Counted from the first letter of the stretch, positions 18,501 through 29,167 are shown. The stretch is 49,373 nt of DNA from Enterobacterales bacterium (GCA_003864575.1 BHES01000011.1:1-49373); one strand, 5' to 3'. The notes: generated by a model not told the origin, from the letters alone. Numbers and translations are program-made.

Positions 18501-19775
18501 TTAACCTATCATCGAGGCCAGACGCGCAGCGAGTTCGCTTTGCGCCAGCGTTTCTTGCTCACCGCTTTGCAGATCTTTCACTACTACCTGCCGGGCCGCG
18601 ACTTCGTTTTCACCTAATACCAGAGCGACGCGCGCTCCCCATTTGTCAGCGCGGGCAAATTGCTTTTTGAAGTTGCCACCGCCGTAGTTAGTCATCACTT
18701 TTAATTCTGGCAGGGTATCACGCAGTGATTCAGCCAATTGCATGGCCGCACTCTGAGTACCTGCACCCGAAGAAATCACATACGCATCCACGGTGGAAGG
18801 TGCTTTGAAATCAGGATTCACCGCCTGAACCAACAACACTAAGCGCTCAAGCCCCATCGCAAAACCGACTGCAGGCGTTGCGCGTCCACCTAGCTGCTCA
18901 ACCAGACCATCATAACGGCCACCAGCACATACGGTGCCCTGTGCGCCAAGACTGGTAGTTACCCATTCGAAGACTGTGCGGTTGTAGTAATCCAGACCAC
19001 GAACAAGGCGTTGATTTACCGTATATGGGATACCTGCTTGCTCTAAAAGTTCACAAAGACCTGCAAAGTGTTCTTTAGATTCAGGATCCAAGTAATCAGC
19101 CAGCTCTGGTGCGTCATTTAATAACACCTGTACGTCAGGATTTTTAGAGTCCAGAACGCGCAGCGGATTGGTATACATGCGACGTTTACAGTCTTCGTCC
19201 AACTTGTCTTTATGCTGTTCGAGAAACGCCACCAGCGCTTCTCGGTAATCCGCGCGAGCTTCAAGAGAACCGATAGAATTCAGCTCAAGCGCAACGTGCT
19301 CAAAAATCCCTAGTGCACGCCACCAGCGGGCGGTCAGCAGGATCAGTTCGGCATCAATATCCGGTCCTTGCAGACCGAAAACCTCGACGCCCAGCTGATT
19401 AAACTGGCGATAGCGGCCTTTTTGCGGGCGTTCGTAGCGGAACATCGGACCGATGTACCACAGACGTTGTTCCTGATTGTACAGCAGACCATGTTCGATG
19501 CCGGCGCGCACGCAGCCAGCCGTACCTTCAGGGCGCAGCGTCAGGCTTTCACCATTGCGATCTTCGAAGGAGTACATCTCTTTTTCGACGACATCGGTCA
19601 CTTCACCGATAGCGCGTTTAAATAACGGGGTCTGCTCTACAATCGGCATACGGATTTCACTGTATCCGTAATTACCCAGCACCTGCTTAAGGATGCCTTC
19701 GATCTTCTGCCACAGCGCGGTATCTTCCGGCAGGTAATCGTTCATGCCACGGATGGCCTGGATATTCTTCGCCAC
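18501..19775 (-). CDS. hisS: Histidyl-tRNA synthetase
   Basis: A 424-residue class II aminoacyl-tRNA synthetase that charges tRNA-His in the cytoplasm. Motif 1 is near residues 40-60 ([18 protein letters not shown]) and motif 2 near 110-120 ([18 protein letters not shown]). The histidine-specific block [15 protein letters not shown] is at about 258, and motif 3 (GFAMGLERL) at about 302. The C-terminal anticodon-binding domain covers about 325-424. The start codon is GTG at 19775 (encoding [16 protein letters not shown]), the same codon choice as remembered for E. coli. The length equals that of E. coli HisS. Confidence 0.97.
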   Translation of the reverse strand: MAKNIQAIRGMNDYLPEDTALWQKIEGILKQVLGNYGYSEIRMPIVEQTPLFKRAIGEVTDVVEKEMYSFEDRNGESLTLRPEGTAGCVRAGIEHGLLYNQEQRLWYIGPMFRYERPQKGRYRQFNQLGVEVFGLQGPDIDAELILLTARWWRALGIFEHVALELNSIGSLEARADYREALVAFLEQHKDKLDEDCKRRMYTNPLRVLDSKNPDVQVLLNDAPELADYLDPESKEHFAGLCELLEQAGIPYTVNQRLVRGLDYYNRTVFEWVTTSLGAQGTVCAGGRYDGLVEQLGGRATPAVGFAMGLERLVLLVQAVNPDFKAPSTVDAYVISSGAGTQSAAMQLAESLRDTLPELKVMTNYGGGNFKKQFARADKWGARVALVLGENEVAARQVVVKDLQSGEQETLAQSELAARLASMIG

Positions 19776-19905
19776 GTCAATTCTCTGTCGTTTTATAAAA
19801 AATGAACCCGATTATAGGGGCTTTAGGTCATGCGGTTCAACGCACAGACATTCCCACCGTCGGGTTCAATATAATGCAGACGCTTTAAGGCATCCGCAAC
19901 CGATG

Positions 19906-21027
19906 TTACTTTTCAAGATGATGGATAACGATACGATTACTCTCATCCATGATGGCCGCTTTAGCGCGGATCTTCGCTTCAAGCTGGTCGATCATTTTTT
20001 CGTTATCAAAACGTTCTCTCTGACGCACGCCATCTTCGTAAAAACCGCTCTTATTATGCCCACCGGTCACACCAATGGTGGACACCAGCGCTTCACCCGG
20101 GCCATTGACCACACAACCGATAATAGAGATATCCATTGGTGTGATCAGATCCTCAAGGCGTTGTTCCAGTGCATTGACCGTACCGATAACATCAAACTCC
20201 TGACGCGAACAGGTCGGACAGGCAATGAAGTTAATACCGCGGGCACGAATACGCAGGGATTTTAAAATGTCGAAACCGACTTTAACTTCTTCGACCGGAT
20301 CCGCCGCCAGCGAGATACGCAGCGTATCACCGATACCTTCAGACAGCAGCAAACCAAGGCCAATCGCTGATTTCACAGAACCACTGCGCATACCACCGGC
20401 TTCGGTAATGCCTAAATGCAGCGGCTGATCAATGCGCGATGCCAGAAGGCGGTATGACTCAACGGCCAAGAAAACATCAGACGCTTTTACACTGACTTTA
20501 AACTGATCAAAGTTGAGGCGATCGAGAATATCGACGTGACGCATGGCAGATTCCAGCAAGGCTTCCGGCGTTGGTTCGCCGTACTTTTCCTGGATATCTT
20601 TCTCCAGAGAACCGCCGTTCACACCAATACGAATTGGAATGTTTTTGTCGCGTGCACAGTCAACTACCGAGCGAATGCGGGACTCATTGCCGATATTGCC
20701 TGGGTTAATACGCAGACAATCCACACCATATTCTGCAACTTGCAGCGCAATACGGTAGTCAAAGTGGATATCAGCAACCAACGGGACATTGACCTGCTGC
20801 TTGATGAGCTTGAAGGCTTCAGCGGCATCCATGGTAGGAACCGACACACGCACAATATCAACACCTACACGTTCCAGCGCTTTAATCTGCGCTACGGTGG
20901 CAGCGACATCCGTCGTACGAGTGTTGGTCATGGATTGAACGGCAATCGGTGCGCCATCACCGATTGGCACCTTGCCGACGTAAATCCGGGTTGATTTTCG
21001 ACGGATGATGGGTGCTTGGTTATGCAT
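19906..21027 (-). CDS. ispG: 4-hydroxy-3-methylbut-2-enyl diphosphate synthase (IspG/GcpE)
   Basis: A 373-residue iron-sulfur enzyme of the MEP isoprenoid pathway that converts MEcPP to HMBPP. The N-terminal TIM barrel begins [20 protein letters not shown]. The cluster-binding domain has CPTCSR at about 270 and [10 protein letters not shown] at about 305, which supply the three Cys and one Glu ligands of the 4Fe-4S cluster. Length is within one residue of E. coli. AAGGGAG precedes the ATG. It is essential in most enterics and depends on cluster assembly, which matters because the isc set about 7 kb upstream is reduced. Confidence 0.97.
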   Translation of the reverse strand: MHNQAPIIRRKSTRIYVGKVPIGDGAPIAVQSMTNTRTTDVAATVAQIKALERVGVDIVRVSVPTMDAAEAFKLIKQQVNVPLVADIHFDYRIALQVAEYGVDCLRINPGNIGNESRIRSVVDCARDKNIPIRIGVNGGSLEKDIQEKYGEPTPEALLESAMRHVDILDRLNFDQFKVSVKASDVFLAVESYRLLASRIDQPLHLGITEAGGMRSGSVKSAIGLGLLLSEGIGDTLRISLAADPVEEVKVGFDILKSLRIRARGINFIACPTCSRQEFDVIGTVNALEQRLEDLITPMDISIIGCVVNGPGEALVSTIGVTGGHNKSGFYEDGVRQRERFDNEKMIDQLEAKIRAKAAIMDESNRIVIHHLEK

Positions 21028-21068
21028 GACTTACTCTCCCTTGTCGCAAGAACTTACTGGCCGCCGAC

Positions 21069-22061
21069 TTATTCGGCAGCCAGAGTAAATCGCGCAACAC
21101 GGCTTGATTTAACAAAACGGCTCAAATCAACTGGCTTACCCTGGAACTGGATTTCAACAGCGCTGGGTGCACCAATTTTCAGTTTATAAGGGGCAGTCCC
21201 TTTAACGCTTAAGGACTCTCCGCCCTTCTTCATGCCGCTGAACAAAGTTTTGCCAGAAGCATCGTCAATTTGCAGCCAGCAATCTGACTTGAAAGTCATC
21301 GCGACGGCATTCGCGTCGACACCTGCAACAGCAGTTTGCGCATTGGCTGTCGGTAGACCGTTTTCAGCCGCAGGTTGGCTGGTAGAGACCGCAACAGGCG
21401 CTTGCTGGGCAGGTGTTGTCGGAGCATTCGTCGCCGCAGAGGTATTTACGGGCACTGAATTAGCAGGCTGAGCCGGAGCCGCCCCACTCACATCATCTGG
21501 AGGTGGCGTACCCTGAGTAGGGTCGCCTTCCGTTGGTGCAGAGTTAGGGTTGTCACCGTTGTTCAGGGCAATGGATTGCCCCTGACCGTTATCCTGATTT
21601 AACTGCGCCGATGACTGTTCGGCCATCGTGGAGATCTCTTGCTGCTGTGCCTGGTGGTTTTGCCACCACCATGCACCGGTCAGACCGATCACCACGAACA
21701 CCACCAACCAAGTAAAGCCCATCAGCCAGCCATCACGTTTCTTACGTGATTTGCCGAGTGAGAAACCTTGCATGGAGGCAACTTTAGGCACTTTAATTGG
21801 CGCTTGTTTGCCAATCATGCTTGAAAGTTCGTCTTCAGGAACATGGACTAATTTAGCGTAAGAGCGGATGTAACCACGCAAAAACGTCGGCGCAAGATCG
21901 GCCGGCGTGGTCTCTTCTTCAATTTGGCGAATAGTCGAGACTTTCAGACACAGGCGTTCTGCAACGGCCTGATGAGTCAGTCCCATCTGTTCACGAGCTT
22001 GACTCAGGCGTGCGCCTGTCGTCATTGTGGCTTTATTTTCTTGGGAGGCTTCAGTATTCAT
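21069..22061 (-). CDS. rodZ: Cytoskeletal protein RodZ
   Basis: A 330-residue bitopic membrane protein that links MreB to the rod-shape machinery. The N-terminal HTH_25-type domain (about 15-90) includes [20 protein letters not shown] basic juxtamembrane segment (SRKKRD) leads to one transmembrane helix at about 112-131 ([20 protein letters not shown]). A long low-complexity periplasmic linker rich in Ala, Pro, Thr and Gln (about 140-245) precedes a C-terminal beta domain (DUF4115) with [13 protein letters not shown]. The start overlaps the end of pilW by 11 bp, indicating translational coupling. Confidence 0.95.
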   Translation of the reverse strand: MNTEASQENKATMTTGARLSQAREQMGLTHQAVAERLCLKVSTIRQIEEETTPADLAPTFLRGYIRSYAKLVHVPEDELSSMIGKQAPIKVPKVASMQGFSLGKSRKKRDGWLMGFTWLVVFVVIGLTGAWWWQNHQAQQQEISTMAEQSSAQLNQDNGQGQSIALNNGDNPNSAPTEGDPTQGTPPPDDVSGAAPAQPANSVPVNTSAATNAPTTPAQQAPVAVSTSQPAAENGLPTANAQTAVAGVDANAVAMTFKSDCWLQIDDASGKTLFSGMKKGGESLSVKGTAPYKLKIGAPSAVEIQFQGKPVDLSRFVKSSRVARFTLAAE

Positions 22062-22818
22062 TAGCTAAGAACTGCTGGTACTGTTGAGATTGTGGAAAAC
22101 TTCGCGCCAGTTGCTTACCGTAGCGCTGAACGCTAACCGGGTTGCTTGCTGACGCAGCGAATCGAATCTGTAACATGAGGCTTTCAGCACTGGCTGGCAG
22201 AACATGTTGGTAAACATCTAACAGTAGTTGCGCCTGCGCGCGTTTCCCTTCACCAAATTGTTTGGTTGCCTCAGCAAGCAAAGGTGCACCTTTATCAGGA
22301 TCAATTTTTAATGCCCGACTTAGTAACACACGTGCTTCCTCATTCTGATTGGCCTTCAGAAAACAGTAGCCTGCGTTTTCAAGACTGTCAGCCACCTGAC
22401 CGTAATCAGGAACATTGGCAGCCGCGCTAAACTGCTGTTGTGCCGGTACATACTGCCCTAAACTACACAAAAACGCACCGTAATTATTCAGCACGGTTCC
22501 ATTTTGCGGAGCCAGCTTCAAAGCCTGCTGATAGCGGCTTTGTGCAGCGCCGTTATCGCCGATTTTTTGCTCGTAAAGCGCCATTCCTAGCTGGGTGCGA
22601 TAATCATCCGGTGCACCTTCTACGGCCTTCTGTAAACTTTGCTTCGCGCCGTCCATATTGCCCTGAGACAAATAGGCCATGCCCAGCTCGAGGCGGGTTT
22701 GTGAAGCGCCGGTGGCCGTCGCCTGTTCAGGCTCTTGTTTCGAACCTGAACAACCTGCCAACAGGCAGACTGTAAAGCTTAGCGCAACCGCCCGTCTCCA
22801 TTTGCGTTTAATCGTCAT
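22051..22818 (-). CDS. pilW: PilW/PilF-type lipoprotein with TPR repeats
   Basis: A 255-residue lipoprotein. The signal peptide ends LLAGCSGS with the lipid-accepting Cys at about 23. Tandem tetratricopeptide repeats follow, for example [60 protein letters not shown] and [20 protein letters not shown]. This matches type IV pilus biogenesis/stability proteins PilW or PilF, which act as pilotins for the secretin in pilus systems. No other pilus genes are present here, and the gene lies in the rlmN-rodZ-ispG cluster, as in several Enterobacterales but not in E. coli K-12 as I remember it. A role in cell-envelope assembly independent of pili is possible. Confidence 0.85.
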   Translation of the reverse strand: MTIKRKWRRAVALSFTVCLLAGCSGSKQEPEQATATGASQTRLELGMAYLSQGNMDGAKQSLQKAVEGAPDDYRTQLGMALYEQKIGDNGAAQSRYQQALKLAPQNGTVLNNYGAFLCSLGQYVPAQQQFSAAANVPDYGQVADSLENAGYCFLKANQNEEARVLLSRALKIDPDKGAPLLAEATKQFGEGKRAQAQLLLDVYQHVLPASAESLMLQIRFAASASNPVSVQRYGKQLARSFPQSQQYQQFLANEY

Positions 22819-22925
22819 GCGTAAATCCCTTTATTCTGTCACCGGCCCGACATCAGAAAAAACATAACTTTTTTGCCTTACACCCGGATACGCGCAGCGT
22901 AAGGCACAACAGCGCACCACTGCGT

Positions 22926-24134
22926 TTAGACTGCCTTGATGGCGATAGAATCACCAGCCATCTTTTTCTTTAAAACACGCTTGGTGCGGTCGATAACTTC
23001 ACCCGCCAGTTGACCGCAGGCGGCATCAATATCATCACCACGGGTTTTACGCACAATCACGGTAAAACCATAGTCCATCAAGACCTTGGAAAAACGGTCG
23101 ATCCGGCTGTTCGAGCTGCGGCCATACGGCGCGCCCGGGAACGGGTTCCATGGGATCAGGTTGATTTTACAGGGCGTATTTTTCAGGCGTTCCGCTAACT
23201 CGTGCGCGTGTTCAGTACCGTCATTGATATGATCCAGCATGACGTATTCAATCGTCACACGGCCCTGATTGGCGTTGGATTTACTGATGTAACGCTCAAC
23301 GGCTGCCAGGAAAGTGTCGATATTGTATTTGCGGTTGATCGGGACAATCTCGTCACGAATGGTGTCGTTCGGCGCATGCAGGGAGATAGCCAAAGCCACG
23401 TCAATCATGTCACCGAGCTTATCCAGTGCCGGGACCACGCCAGATGTTGAGAGCGTGACACGACGTTTTGACAGGCCAAACCCGAAATCATCAAGCATGA
23501 TTTCCATGGCCGGAACCACATTGTTCAGGTTGAGCAGAGGTTCGCCCATCCCCATCATCACCACGTTGGTGATCGGGCGTGTGCCGGTCACTTTGGCTGC
23601 ACCAATAATTTTCGCCGCACGCCACACCTGACCGATGATCTCGGACACGCGCAGGTTACGGTTGAAGCCTTGCTGGGCAGTAGAGCAGAAGGTGCACTCC
23701 AGCGCACAACCGACCTGAGAAGAAACGCAAAGCGTAGCGCGGTCGCCATCCGGGATATACACGGTTTCAACCTGTTGGTCGCCCACTTTGATGGCCCATT
23801 TAATGGTGCCATCGCTGGAACGCTGCTCCAGCGCCACTTCCGGTGCGCGGATTTCGGCAACGCGGGCCAGTTTTTCGCGCAGCGGCCGGTTGATGTCGGT
23901 CATCTGCTCGAAATCATCGCTGCAATAGTGGTACATCCACTTCATGACCTGATCAGCACGGAACGGTTTCTCGCCCATATTGATGAAGAACTCACGCATC
24001 TGTTTGCGGTTAAGATCAAGAAGGTTAATTTTGGCAACCGCAGGCTCAGCAGTGTTCACTGCATCAGCGGCTTGGGAAATAGGTTCGACAGTCAGTTCAG
24101 ACAAGTTTTGCTCGGGCGCGTTTGATTCAAACAT
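22926..24134 (-). CDS. rlmN: 23S rRNA A2503/tRNA A37 C2-methyltransferase RlmN
   Basis: A 402-residue radical SAM enzyme that methylates C2 of A2503 in 23S rRNA and of A37 in some tRNAs. The cluster motif CTFCSTAQQ is within [19 protein letters not shown] at about 140-158. The mechanistic second Cys lies near the C-terminus in [12 protein letters not shown]. Other family blocks are [16 protein letters not shown] and [19 protein letters not shown]. The N-terminal tail (about 35 residues, Glu/Ala-rich) is longer than in E. coli (384 residues), so the true start could be a little downstream, although no better ATG with a Shine-Dalgarno is obvious. It needs a 4Fe-4S cluster. Confidence 0.95.
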   Translation of the reverse strand: MFESNAPEQNLSELTVEPISQAADAVNTAEPAVAKINLLDLNRKQMREFFINMGEKPFRADQVMKWMYHYCSDDFEQMTDINRPLREKLARVAEIRAPEVALEQRSSDGTIKWAIKVGDQQVETVYIPDGDRATLCVSSQVGCALECTFCSTAQQGFNRNLRVSEIIGQVWRAAKIIGAAKVTGTRPITNVVMMGMGEPLLNLNNVVPAMEIMLDDFGFGLSKRRVTLSTSGVVPALDKLGDMIDVALAISLHAPNDTIRDEIVPINRKYNIDTFLAAVERYISKSNANQGRVTIEYVMLDHINDGTEHAHELAERLKNTPCKINLIPWNPFPGAPYGRSSNSRIDRFSKVLMDYGFTVIVRKTRGDDIDAACGQLAGEVIDRTKRVLKKKMAGDSIAIKAV

Positions 24135-24254
24135 AATGCGAATTGGCCTCGTTGTTACACGTTATGGCATCAGGGAAGTGCAGAGCTGATTAAACGCAGC
24201 CTGCAATACATTTTTAACGACAGCATTAACAACCTGCCGTACGTTACAAAAAAC

Positions 24255-24290
24255 TTGCGCCCCAAAGAGGCTGGCTCATTCGGGGCGCAA
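24255..24290 (-). terminator. Terminator downstream of ndk
   Basis: A 9-bp perfect GC-rich stem (24255-24263 with 24282-24290) with an 18-base loop, followed on the minus strand by GTTTTTT. It lies between ndk and rlmN. The rest of the 258-bp gap holds a second weak inverted repeat (CCCACA...TGTGGG, about 24338-24363). Confidence 0.65.
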
Positions 24291-24392
24291 CATTGTACAA
24301 ATTCTAGGGCAGGGTTTCTATGTTTGAAAGGTCAGACCCACATATTTATTGTATCTGTGGGTGAATGCTTCCAAGAATTCCCACCAAAAATC

Positions 24393-24818
24393 TTAACGTG
24401 GGCAGATTTCGCTTTCGTTGAAGAAATAAGCAATTTCACGCTGTGCTGATTCAACAGCATCAGAACCGTGTACGGCGTTAGCGGTGAAACTGTCAGCGAA
24501 GTCAGCACGCAGAGTACCGGCCAGGGCATTTTCCGGGTTAGTCGCGCCCATGATGTCACGGTTACGCTGAACAGCATTTTCACCTTCCAGAACCTGAACC
24601 ACGATCGGGCCAGAGGTCATGAATTCAACCAGACCGTCGAAGAATGGACGACCTTTGTGCTCAGCGTAGAAACCTTCAGCCTGCTCTTTAGTCAGCTTCA
24701 GCATTTTAGAGGCAATGATGGTGAAACCAGCACGTTCGAAACGCGCGTAGATTGCACCGATGTCGTTGTTCGCTACGGAGTTTGGCTTGATGATGGAGAA
24801 AGTACGTTGGATAGTCAT
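24393..24818 (-). CDS. ndk: Nucleoside diphosphate kinase
   Basis: A 141-residue cytoplasmic enzyme that transfers the gamma-phosphate from ATP to nucleoside diphosphates through a phosphohistidine. The active-site motif [20 protein letters not shown] places the catalytic His near residue 117. The N-terminal block [18 protein letters not shown] and the Kpn-loop region are typical. The C-terminus (NESEICPR) is about two residues shorter than in E. coli. It is monocistronic in appearance, with about 178 bp to sseB upstream and a terminator downstream. Confidence 0.97.
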   Translation of the reverse strand: MTIQRTFSIIKPNSVANNDIGAIYARFERAGFTIIASKMLKLTKEQAEGFYAEHKGRPFFDGLVEFMTSGPIVVQVLEGENAVQRNRDIMGATNPENALAGTLRADFADSFTANAVHGSDAVESAQREIAYFFNESEICPR

Positions 24819-24995
24819 GTAAAACCTCTGGCTGACTTTTATAGGTAGGGCCGGTTAATTTAATGTTATACCTGCCGTAAAATGGCGCAGATTATAGGGG
24901 GCGAAGTTAAGAATGCCTACCTGAATCACGACATTTCGTTAAATAAATGTTTCATAAAGTAACCTTCGCCACCCACATAGCGATTTCACTTAATC

Positions 24996-25853
24996 TCAGG
25001 CCTTGCCGGATGAAGGAATAATGTTGCGCAGCCAGCTTCCCCACTTGCGCTGGTAGAACGGCTGGGTGTGGCTTATCAGGTAATGGCTGATGCCGCGCTC
25101 TTTCTCAGAAACGATGCAGAAATCGACCGGCTGATCGTCCGGGGAAGTTTCGCTGGCCACATTTCCCGCCTCGCGGATCAGGGCGTCCACTTCGGCTTCG
25201 GTCCCATCAGCTTCTACACCCACCAGCAGGTTGGGTAACTCATCGGCGGCTTTATCGTGGATCAGCGCCAGGAATGCCCGGCGCACCGGTTTCTTCTGGC
25301 TAAACAGCGTGGTCAGGGCATCAATCATCGCGGAAGGATATTCCGGTGGCTGCCCAATCATCAGCTGACTCTCTTTATCCAGCACCAGTTCCGCAGGCGT
25401 ACTCAGCCCGCCGTTATTAAGCAGCAGGGTGACTTCGCTCGGCGTGAACTCTTTGCCATATTCCGATTTAGGATTGAGGAACAGCTCCTCACCCTGAGTC
25501 ATTTCAAACAGAACCCGGGCAGGAAGCGCGACAAAGGCCTGCTCCTGTGGGCTCTCTCCGGCGCTGGCGCGCTCCAGCACTTCCAGCGAGGAGAACAGAG
25601 GAATAATTGACGTGCCGTCCTGCTTTTCCCAATGCAGCAAATTCAATTCGCTGCCTGCAGTGATCGCCACTTCACCGGCGCCCTCTTCGTCCTGACCGGC
25701 ATCACCCAGCACATAAACCGTCGCTTCAAGCAAAGCCTGATAGAACGCCGGGCGATACGCGGCTTCCTTTACCGACAGACGCAGCAAACGCTCAAGTTCA
25801 TTTTCATTGTCAGCTGCGGCAGCTGCGGGCAGGTGATCGTGCGGGACACTCAT
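24996..25853 (-). CDS. sseB: SseB family protein (enhanced serine sensitivity protein)
   Basis: A 285-residue soluble protein like E. coli SseB, whose overproduction enhances serine sensitivity; the biochemical role is unknown. Family blocks visible are NELERLLRLSVKEAAYRPAF at the N-terminus and PFYQRKWGSWLRNIIPSS at the C-terminus. It is somewhat longer than the E. coli protein (about 258-261 residues), mainly through the N-terminal Ala-rich stretch and internal acidic segments. It follows pepB by 70 bp on the same strand. In E. coli sseA, yfhM and pbpC lie between sseB and ndk; here ndk follows directly. Confidence 0.85.
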   Translation of the reverse strand: MSVPHDHLPAAAAADNENELERLLRLSVKEAAYRPAFYQALLEATVYVLGDAGQDEEGAGEVAITAGSELNLLHWEKQDGTSIIPLFSSLEVLERASAGESPQEQAFVALPARVLFEMTQGEELFLNPKSEYGKEFTPSEVTLLLNNGGLSTPAELVLDKESQLMIGQPPEYPSAMIDALTTLFSQKKPVRRAFLALIHDKAADELPNLLVGVEADGTEAEVDALIREAGNVASETSPDDQPVDFCIVSEKERGISHYLISHTQPFYQRKWGSWLRNIIPSSGKA

Positions 25854-25923
25854 GTTCTTTCACTCCGATAAAACGGGGCACTTTTCAGTGCCCCGCGGTG
25901 GTCTTTCTGTCATACAAAGAAAT

Positions 25924-27234
25924 TTATTTCGCTTTCGCCAACAACAGGTTAGCAACGGTACGAACGCCCAGACCTGTCGCACCGGCGGACCACTGATCGG
26001 CCGCACTTTTACGATAAGTCGCAGAGCAGTCGATGTGCAACCAACCCTTTTTGTAGTTCTTAACGAAGTGGGACAGGAACGCCGCTGCCGTGCTTGCGCC
26101 CGCAGTGTGAGCCGGTCCGGCAATGTTGTTCAGATCAGCAAAGTTGGATGGCAGATGCGCGCGGTGGAACTCTTCCAGCGGCAAACGCCAGAAGGGTTCG
26201 TGCTCGGCTTTGGCGCTGTTTTGCAGTTCAGCCGCCAGCTCATCGTCAAAACTGAACAGGGCGTGATATTCGTTGCCCAATGCAGTTTTAGCAGCACCAG
26301 TCAGGGTTGCGGCATCGATGAGCAGCTCCGGATTTTGCTCGGAGGCGTCGATCAGGCCATCAGCCAGAACCAGACGGCCTTCTGCGTCTGTGTTCATCAC
26401 TTCTACGCTTTTGCCGTTACGGTAGCGAATGATGTCGCCCAGTTTCAGCGCATTGCCGCTAACCATGTTGTCCGCGCAGCACAGATAGAGCTTCACACGT
26501 TTGGTCAGGCCGGTGGCCGCCGCCAGTGCCAGCGCACCCGTCAGGGTGGCTGCGCCGCCCATATCGGCTTTCATGGAATCCATACCGGCGCTCGGTTTCA
26601 GGCTATAACCACCGGTATCAAAGGTGATGCCTTTACCCACCAGACAGGCGTAAACCGGCTCATCAGCGTTGCCACTTGGGTTGTAGTCCAGTGCCAGCAG
26701 CACCGGCGAACGGTCAGAACCACGGCCCACGATGTGCAGACCGGCATAATTTTGCTGACGCAGGTCATCGCCTTTGGTGATGCGATAATTCACGTGACCA
26801 TTGCCAAATTCGCACATCAGATCCACTGCGCGGGTCGCCAGTTGTTCTGGTCCTAACTCTTCGGCCGGAAGGTTGATGGTGTCACGAACCCAGTCGATAA
26901 TTTTCAGGCGCTGTTTCAGGGTTTGAGTATCTTCGGCTGTCAGTTCAGCCCACTCAACGTTGCGGCTGCCTTTTGGCCCGCGGAAACCCTGCCAGAATGC
27001 CCAGCAGTTCTCTAAATCCCAGCCATCGCCGGCCAGTTTTACATTTTTCACACCCTGACCATCGATACGGCGAGCCGCACGGGCAATCGCCGTCAGCACA
27101 TCGCCAGCGGTCAGGTGGACAGTCATACCTTCAGCATTGGTGCTTAACGTCGCTTTTTCACCCCAGCGCGCGTCAGCAGGCTGGGAAGTGAGGAAAATGG
27201 GCATGGCTTCATTGGTGGTAACTTCGGAACTCAT
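25924..27234 (-). CDS. pepB: Peptidase B (M17 leucyl aminopeptidase family)
   Basis: A 436-residue cytosolic metallo-aminopeptidase of family M17. The core carries the metal- and substrate-binding segments [16 protein letters not shown] (about 205) and [16 protein letters not shown] (about 280), plus the C-terminal [11 protein letters not shown] place the start at ATG 27234, which has CAGGAG nine bases upstream. An in-frame start at 27282 adds 16 residues without family match. The N-terminus is about nine residues longer than in E. coli. Normally pepB follows iscX in the isc operon; here it follows the truncated iscS after 94 bp, so it may now be read from whatever transcribes iscS. Confidence 0.93.
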   Translation of the reverse strand: MSSEVTTNEAMPIFLTSQPADARWGEKATLSTNAEGMTVHLTAGDVLTAIARAARRIDGQGVKNVKLAGDGWDLENCWAFWQGFRGPKGSRNVEWAELTAEDTQTLKQRLKIIDWVRDTINLPAEELGPEQLATRAVDLMCEFGNGHVNYRITKGDDLRQQNYAGLHIVGRGSDRSPVLLALDYNPSGNADEPVYACLVGKGITFDTGGYSLKPSAGMDSMKADMGGAATLTGALALAAATGLTKRVKLYLCCADNMVSGNALKLGDIIRYRNGKSVEVMNTDAEGRLVLADGLIDASEQNPELLIDAATLTGAAKTALGNEYHALFSFDDELAAELQNSAKAEHEPFWRLPLEEFHRAHLPSNFADLNNIAGPAHTAGASTAAAFLSHFVKNYKKGWLHIDCSATYRKSAADQWSAGATGLGVRTVANLLLAKAK

Positions 27235-27328
27235 AACTGCACTCCTGCTTGTTTTTATTCTCAATGAAAGTTCTATCTTCAATGACAGGCTTTACGCCCT
27301 GACGTTCTGTAACGCTTATTCAATTTTG

Positions 27329-28498
27329 TTAAGAAGAAAACACTGGCGGTAATTCCCGTAATCGGCTGACGGATTTCACAATCAGTTCAACAGCATAGTC
27401 GATCTCTTCTGCCGTTGTGAAACGCCCCAGCGAGAAACGGATAGAACTGTGGGCCAGCTCTTCGCTCAGACCCAACGCCCGCAGAACATACGAGGGTTCG
27501 AGACTGGCGGAGGTGCAGGCAGAGCCGGAAGAAACGGCCAGATCTTTGAGCGCCATAATCAACGACTCCCCTTCAACACCGGCGAAACTAACGTTAAGAA
27601 TATTGGGGGCCGCACGTTTTGGCGCACCATTAAGATGCACATCTTTCAGTTGCCCGATACCTTGCCACAGACGGTCACGCAATGTATGCAGACGTTGTGC
27701 TTCTTCCGCCATTTCTTCTTTGGCAATGCGGAACGCTTCGCCCATACCGACAATCTGATGTACCGGTAGCGTGCCCGAACGCATACCGCGCTCATGGCCT
27801 CCCCCGTGGATCTGCGCTTCAATACGCACTTTTGGCTTGCGGCGCACGTACAAACCGCCGATCCCTTTCGGGCCATAAATCTTATGGGCAGAAAAAGACA
27901 TCAGATCCACCGGCAATTCGTTCAGATCTACCAGCACTTTGCCGACGCTTTGCGTCGCATCGACGTGGAAAATGATATCGCGGCTGCGGCACAGTGCACC
28001 GATGGTGGCAATATCCTGGATCACGCCGATTTCATTATTCACATGCATGATGGAAACCAGAATGGTGTCATCGCGCAGCGCGGCTTCAATGGCAGCTGGC
28101 GGGATGAACCCGTCCGGATTCGGTGCCAAATAAGTAACGTCGAAACCTTCACTTTCCAGTTGAAGACAGGTATCGAGCACCGCTTTATGTTCAGTCTGGC
28201 TGGTAATGATGTGTTTGCCCTTGCTGCGATAGGCATGTGCAGCCCCTTTGATCGCCAGATTATCTGACTCCGTCGCCCCCGAGGTGAACACCACTTCGCG
28301 CGGATCGGCATTGATCAATTCAGCAATTTGGTTGCGGGCAACGTCAACCGCTTCTTCCGCCTGCCAGCCAAAACGGTGTGAACGGGAGGCCGGATTACCA
28401 AATGTACCGTCGAAAGTGAGACACTGCATCATCACCTGCGCAACCCGTGGATCGGCAGGCGTGGTGGCAGAATAATCCAGATAGATAGGTAGTTTCAT
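27329..28498 (-). CDS. iscS: Cysteine desulfurase IscS, C-terminally short, orphaned from isc genes
   Basis: A 389-residue PLP enzyme that removes sulfur from cysteine for Fe-S clusters and tRNA thiolation. The PLP lysine lies in [12 protein letters not shown] near residue 206 and the catalytic Cys in [15 protein letters not shown] near residue 328; both are intact. The protein ends [14 protein letters not shown], where E. coli IscS (404 residues) continues with a tail ending SIEWAHH that is needed for docking of IscU. By eye it also differs from E. coli IscS more than is usual among enterics, for example PKRAAP before NILNVSF. After the stop there is no iscU, iscA, hscB, hscA, fdx or iscX; pepB starts 94 bp later. 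GGAG lies about 11 bases before the ATG. It is probably still active for thiolation, but is either a remnant of a large deletion or a relocated paralogue. Confidence 0.9.
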   Translation of the reverse strand: MKLPIYLDYSATTPADPRVAQVMMQCLTFDGTFGNPASRSHRFGWQAEEAVDVARNQIAELINADPREVVFTSGATESDNLAIKGAAHAYRSKGKHIITSQTEHKAVLDTCLQLESEGFDVTYLAPNPDGFIPPAAIEAALRDDTILVSIMHVNNEIGVIQDIATIGALCRSRDIIFHVDATQSVGKVLVDLNELPVDLMSFSAHKIYGPKGIGGLYVRRKPKVRIEAQIHGGGHERGMRSGTLPVHQIVGMGEAFRIAKEEMAEEAQRLHTLRDRLWQGIGQLKDVHLNGAPKRAAPNILNVSFAGVEGESLIMALKDLAVSSGSACTSASLEPSYVLRALGLSEELAHSSIRFSLGRFTTAEEIDYAVELIVKSVSRLRELPPVFSS

Positions 28499-28611
28499 GG
28501 CAGGCGTGCTCCGTACTGCGCGTTGGGGCGAACAAAAGGTGGAAATCGAGGGTTAGTTTAAAACGGCTTCACTGATTCTTAAAAGGGAAATAGTGCCGTC
28601 GCTGAAATGAT

Positions 28612-28636
28612 AAAAAAAAGGCTGCCCATGGCAGCC
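28612..28636 (-). terminator. Strong intrinsic terminator between iscR and iscS
   Basis: On the minus strand GGCTGCC-ATG-GGCAGCC is followed directly by eight T residues. It sits about 37 bp after the iscR stop and 115 bp before the iscS start. It should end most iscR transcripts, so iscS expression needs read-through or a separate promoter. Confidence 0.85.
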
Positions 28637-28672
28637 CTCTTCGTTACGCTAAAACCATCAGTGTGGCGACAC

Positions 28673-29167
28673 TCAGGCTCTCAGGTTAACGTTGATCGTT
28701 TCAAGAATACGGCTGTTGGTCTGGCGACGTGGTTCGCCGTTCTGACGGTCGGCCACTTCCAGAATTTCCTGGTTATTCACCAGTTCACCCAACGTGATGT
28801 TGTTGAGGAAGCCGCTGATGCGCTCACTCAGGTCACGCCACAAGGTGTGAGTCAGGCAACGTTCGCCATTCTGGCAACCTTCTTTACCCTGACAACGGGT
28901 TGCATCAACCGATTCGTCAACGGCGGTGATCACAGCACCAACGGCAATTTCACCGGCGTCTTTACCCAACAGATAACCACCACCCGGACCACGTACGCTG
29001 GCGACCAAACCGTTTTTACGCAAGCGCGAAAACAGCTGCTCAAGGTAGGAAAGAGAGATGCCCTGGCGTTCGGAGATATCGGCTAAAGGTACCGGACCTT
29101 CCTGTGAATGCAGTGCCACGTCAAGCATAGCGGTTACGGCATAACGACCCTTGGATGTCAGTCTCAT
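28673..29167 (-). CDS. iscR: Fe-S cluster-sensing regulator IscR
   Basis: A 164-residue Rrf2-family regulator that binds a 2Fe-2S cluster and represses its own operon when cluster supply is ample. The winged HTH includes [20 protein letters not shown] and a conserved wing [11 protein letters not shown]. The cluster ligands are the three Cys in [18 protein letters not shown] (about 92, 98 and 104) and the following His at 107. ATG at 29167 begins [19 protein letters not shown], as in E. coli; the frame extends upstream without family match. Two IscR-type operators lie immediately upstream, so autoregulation seems preserved although most of the target operon is missing. Confidence 0.97.
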   Translation of the reverse strand: MRLTSKGRYAVTAMLDVALHSQEGPVPLADISERQGISLSYLEQLFSRLRKNGLVASVRGPGGGYLLGKDAGEIAVGAVITAVDESVDATRCQGKEGCQNGERCLTHTLWRDLSERISGFLNNITLGELVNNQEILEVADRQNGEPRRQTNSRILETINVNLRA

